36,573 bases of DNA from Halobacteriales archaeon SW_6_65_15 (GTDB lineage Archaea; Halobacteriota; Halobacteria; Halobacteriales; Haladaptataceae): the NCBI GenBank assembly GCA_003023465.1, contig PXSM01000091.1, positions 1 through 36,573 on the forward strand. Reading direction: 5' to 3'. The position numbers and the translations under genes were made by a program. Shown piece after piece: positions 34,137 through 36,573 of this stretch. The first letter of the stretch is position 1, and every line of letters starts with the position of its first letter. The notes beneath the pieces are model-generated. The model searched no databases. It was not told the DNA's origin and saw only the letters and a list, made by a program, of their open reading frames with translations.

Positions 34137-34178
34137 CGAAAGCCCCTCGCGCTGTCGCGGTCGCTCAGCGGGATATTT
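34137..34178 (-). repeat. Palindromic element P, fragment (P4)
   Basis: CGAAAGCCCCTCGCGCTGTC at the end, then CGCTCAGCGGGATATTT, match one end and part of the interior of P3. The other end is missing. Confidence 0.65.
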
Positions 34179-34204
34179 CGCGGCTCTCCATTCCCGCCCG
34201 AGGT

Positions 34205-34312
34205 TGGTGTCACCGAGCGTTTGCGCGTGGAACGTTTCGCCGAGCGCATCCATGCTGGAAGTCCCACCGAGCGCGTCCCGGTGGTCTGTGGCACCGAGCG
34301 CGGACCGCCGGT
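34205..34312. repeat. Four-unit tandem array, 27-nt period
   Basis: The core (C/G)(A/C)CCGAGCG-type word occurs at 34211, 34238, 34265 and 34292, exactly 27 nt apart. In one plus-strand frame it encodes nine-residue repeats: VSPSVCAWN, VSPSASMLE, VPPSASRWS, VAPSADRRL. No clear gene includes it. Confidence 0.7.
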
Positions 34313-34349
34313 TGCCAGCCGGCGACTCGTCCGAACGAAATCGGCTTGG

Positions 34350-35111
34350 TCACTCCGCCTTCCGGAGCGTCCAGACCTGCGTCGTGTCGCCGTCCGAGAT
34401 GGGCGACCCGTCGAAGTCGCCCGCGACCTGCCAGTCGTCGAAGGGCGAGAGGCGCGCCAGCAGTTCGACCTCGCGCTTGGGGAGCATGGCGAGTCGGTGT
34501 TCGTCGCGGAAGACCACCTCGCCCTCGGAATCGCGGAGTTCGTTCTCGACCGCGAACTCCTGTTCGACCTCGTCGGTGATCCGACTTCGCGTCCGGAGTT
34601 CGTGGATCTCGCCCGAGTACTCGACGTCGTCGGTCTCCCACTCGCCGTAGGTCTCGCAGATGAGGTCGAAGCTCGGGACGAACACGTCGAAGACGAACCG
34701 ACCGCCGGGTGCCAGCGCGTCGTGGACCTGCTGGAGACAGGCCAGTTGGTCCTCGACGGTCCGGAGGTGCAGGAACGTGTTGAACGGACAGATCGCGAGA
34801 GCGTACTCGCGCGCGACCGCGAAGTCGGTCATGTCGTCGCGCCAGACGTTGGGCTCGAGCCTTGCGTCGGCGGCCTTTTCGCGGAGTCGGTCGAGCGCGC
34901 CCGTCGAGAGGTCGAAACCGTCGGCGTCCGCGCCCGCCCGGAGGAGTTCGAGGTAGACGCGCCCGGTACCGCAGGCCAACTCCAGCACCGGCCCGTCGGC
35001 GTCTCCGGCGAGGTCCGCGTAGAACTCCACGTCGTCTCGGTCACCTGCACCTATCCAGTCGTCGTACACGTCGGCCAACTCGGCTCGATACCCCTGATTC
35101 GACTCGTCCAT
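34350..35111 (-). CDS. Class I SAM-dependent methyltransferase
   Basis: The protein has 253 residues. Motif I is GPVLELACGTGRVYLELLRA; the acidic residue after beta2 is in ADGFDLSTGALDRLREKA. Motif III-like CPFNTFLHLRTVEDQLACL and ALAPGGRFVFDVFVPSFD follow. A C-terminal beta domain (EFAVENELRDSEGEVVFRDE) covers the active site, as in the small-molecule methyltransferase group. The substrate is unknown. The ATG at 35111 fits the family N-terminus (YDDWIGAGDRDDVEFYADLA follows). A box CTACTATCCCCC lies about 25-34 nt upstream. Confidence 0.88.
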   Translation of the reverse strand: MDESNQGYRAELADVYDDWIGAGDRDDVEFYADLAGDADGPVLELACGTGRVYLELLRAGADADGFDLSTGALDRLREKAADARLEPNVWRDDMTDFAVAREYALAICPFNTFLHLRTVEDQLACLQQVHDALAPGGRFVFDVFVPSFDLICETYGEWETDDVEYSGEIHELRTRSRITDEVEQEFAVENELRDSEGEVVFRDEHRLAMLPKREVELLARLSPFDDWQVAGDFDGSPISDGDTTQVWTLRKAE

Positions 35112-35194
35112 GCACGAAACGTCGGAGACGTGGGGGATAGTAGTTCCGCCACTGTGACACGTACTCGCAAGCTCCGTTGCACCCCGCACCGACA

Positions 35195-35203
35195 GTTAAC
35201 TTT
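35195..35203 (+). promoter_or_regulatory. TATA-like promoter of the DUF2892-like gene
   Basis: CAGTTAACTTTCTCC lies 22-30 nt before the ATG at 35225, at leaderless spacing. Confidence 0.5.
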
Positions 35204-35224
35204 CTCCAGTCCGCAGTCTCCGGT

Positions 35225-35438
35225 ATGGCACTCGAACGGAACGTCGGCGGGCGGGATAGACTCGTCCGGGGCGTCCTCGGAACTACACTCGTCGTCGCCG
35301 CCGTCGGGGCGGTCCTCGCGGGGCGGCAACTGGTCGGTCGCCGCGGCACTCGTCGGCGCGGGCCTGCTGTTCAACGCCGCGACCCAGTTCTGCGGAGTGA
35401 ACGCGCTGCTCGGCATCGACACCTGCTCGCGGGAGTAA
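35225..35438 (+). pseudogene. DUF2892-like small membrane protein, frameshifted
   Basis: The first frame reads MALERNVGGRDRLVRGVLGT then a helix to AVLAG. The second continues NWSVAAALVGAGLLFNAATQ and ends FCGVNALLGIDTCSRE. Together they match the DUF2892 (YgaP C-terminal type) two-helix family, including the typical LLGIDTC end. Removing one G from the four-G run at 35320-35323 restores AGGNWSVAA and 70 residues. The function of the family is unknown. The gene is otherwise intact and has a good promoter, so a consensus error is a real possibility. Confidence 0.75.
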
Positions 35439-35476
35439 CGAGAGAATTTACGGGAAGGAGAGCCGATCTACGGGCG

Positions 35477-36573
35477 TCAGTACACCGCGTCGCGGATCTC
35501 GTCGGCGAGGTCCTCGAAGGTGTCGAGGTGGGTGCGGCGCTCGGTCCGGAGGGTCGCCAACTGCTCGTCCAGATTCTCGACGTGGTCGGCGACCGCGAAC
35601 TCCGAGACGTCCATGCCCGGCACTTCGCTGGGAACCGTGAGGCCGGTCGCCTCGTCGTCGGTCCACTCGACGGTGCCGCGGGCGATCTCCCGGAGGATGG
35701 TCACGGAGTGCTCGACCTCGATGTCCTTCGCCCCGTCGCCGAGGTGGCCGGTGTTGATGACGAAGCAATCCACGTCGAGGTTGGCCACGAGGTCGCGGAA
35801 CCGGTTGCCCTCCTCGCCCTTCGAGCCGATGATGAAGGGATTGGTGCCGACCACGCGGATGGACTCGCCCGCCTTCGAGGGGTCGCCCGCGCTGGTCTGG
35901 ATGGACTCGCCGAGCATGAACGCCGCCGCGGCCTCCTCGGGCGAGAGCTTGGTCACGGGCGGCATCGTGGGGTTGCGCGTGATGAAGAACACCTGATCGA
36001 CGCCGCCGAGGTCGATGTCCTCGCCCGCGGACGTGAGTTCGTCGCGCTCGATGACCGCCCGGCCGTTGGAGGTGTGGCGGTCGCTGTCGAAGTCCACGCT
36101 CCCGTCGTCGGCCACGTCCACGTTCTCCAGCACCGCGGACTCGTCGGTCACGGCCCGGTAGAGCGCGGGTTGCTCGTCGTCGTCCAGCCCGATGGTCTTG
36201 ACGTAGAGGCCGTTGCCTTCGCTCCCGGCGACGGTGCCGTCGGGGAGCAGGGCGCAGACGTCGTCCTGGAGCATCGTGGCCTCCTCGGGGTCGTCGAGCC
36301 AGAGCCCGTGGGCGGTCAGGGTGGACTTGCCGGTCGCCGAGAGGCCGAGGAAGACCTGCCCGACCTCTTCGAGGTCAGCCTCGCCGGAATCGCTTTCGGC
36401 GTCGTCGGCCCGGAGACACACGCGCTTGCTTCCGGCGTGGAGTCCGAGGCCGCCCTTTCGTTTAGCGTGGTACATGAACAGACGGAGGACCGACTTCTTG
36501 GCCTCGCCGGTGTAGTCGCTGCCGAGTACCGCGGTCAGGCCCTCGTCGGGGAGGATGCGGATGGCGGTCTCGT
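35477..36573 (-). CDS. pckA: Phosphoenolpyruvate carboxykinase (ATP), 5' end outside window
   Basis: The frame is open from the right edge to the stop at 35477, about 365 codons. Family blocks are LGSDYTGEAKKSVLRLFMYH, the kinase-1a P-loop GQVFLGLSATGKSTLTAHG, and kinase-2 MLQDDVCALL. Further blocks are NGLYVKTIGLDDDEQPALYR, VFFITRNPTMPPVTKLSPEE and TNPFIIGSKGEEGNRF. The enzyme interconverts oxaloacetate plus ATP with PEP, CO2 and ADP, the entry step of gluconeogenesis. The gene starts beyond the window; the internal Met at 36475 is not the start. It looks intact within the visible part. Confidence 0.93.
   Translation of the reverse strand, partial: ETAIRILPDEGLTAVLGSDYTGEAKKSVLRLFMYHAKRKGGLGLHAGSKRVCLRADDAESDSGEADLEEVGQVFLGLSATGKSTLTAHGLWLDDPEEATMLQDDVCALLPDGTVAGSEGNGLYVKTIGLDDDEQPALYRAVTDESAVLENVDVADDGSVDFDSDRHTSNGRAVIERDELTSAGEDIDLGGVDQVFFITRNPTMPPVTKLSPEEAAAAFMLGESIQTSAGDPSKAGESIRVVGTNPFIIGSKGEEGNRFRDLVANLDVDCFVINTGHLGDGAKDIEVEHSVTILREIARGTVEWTDDEATGLTVPSEVPGMDVSEFAVADHVENLDEQLATLRTERRTHLDTFEDLADEIRDAVY

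Overview
The window is a piece of a haloarchaeal (class Halobacteria) chromosome. The evidence is very GC-rich coding sequence, strongly acidic proteins, TATA-like boxes about 25-30 nt upstream of start codons with no Shine-Dalgarno sequence (leaderless genes), and haloarchaea-specific families: halocyanin, a HalX response regulator, an RNA polymerase epsilon-type protein, and MoxR/DUF58/transglutaminase genes. The genus cannot be fixed from this sequence. About 35 genes are supported. Both edges cut genes: a 2-oxoacid dehydrogenase E1 alpha gene on the left and ATP-type PEP carboxykinase on the right.

Layout. 1-5.7 kb: E1 alpha (partial), a YtcJ-type amidohydrolase, a halocyanin, a frameshifted M48 protease, and MoxR ATPase. 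5.7-7.1 kb: a phosphoribosyltransferase and two small zinc-ribbon proteins. 7.1-13.7 kb: a tightly coupled minus-strand operon (transglutaminase, a small membrane protein, DUF58, a large polytopic membrane protein). This operon is the usual partner set of the MoxR encoded nearby. 14.3-18.9 kb: a ThDP-dependent decarboxylase-like enzyme, a zinc-ribbon protein, a PAP2 phosphatase and a GlcD-type FAD oxidoreductase. 19.6-24.8 kb: an internally deleted cytochrome P450, two small proteins, and an ABC exporter locus. In that locus one permease is fused to a PrsW-like intramembrane protease domain and the ATPase gene is broken. 25-28.8 kb: an isoprenylcysteine-methyltransferase-like gene and an RNA polymerase epsilon-like gene, each bracketed by inward-facing copies of one promoter-like repeat. 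These are followed by a HalX regulator and a frameshifted sensor/wHTH gene. 29.2-36.6 kb: GlmU-like nucleotidyltransferase, PfkB sugar kinase, YbaK, UspA, a broken MscS, a DUF123 (GIY-YIG-like) protein, a SAM methyltransferase, a broken DUF2892 protein, and PckA.

Two features stand out beyond the genes. First, intergenic spaces hold at least two families of dispersed non-coding repeats. One ends in a 20-nt word, GGCTTCGGGAGTAGCTAGCT. The other has GAAAGCCCC / GGGGCCTTTC-type inverted ends and variable, hairpin-rich interiors. Two short tandem arrays (24-nt and 27-nt periods) are also present. Second, seven genes are broken or internally shortened. Three have single-base shifts in short homopolymers (M48, DUF7504-like, DUF2892). 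Four lack internal segments (P450, ABC ATPase, HalX receiver, MscS). This may be assembly or consensus error, or real gene decay; reads are needed to decide.
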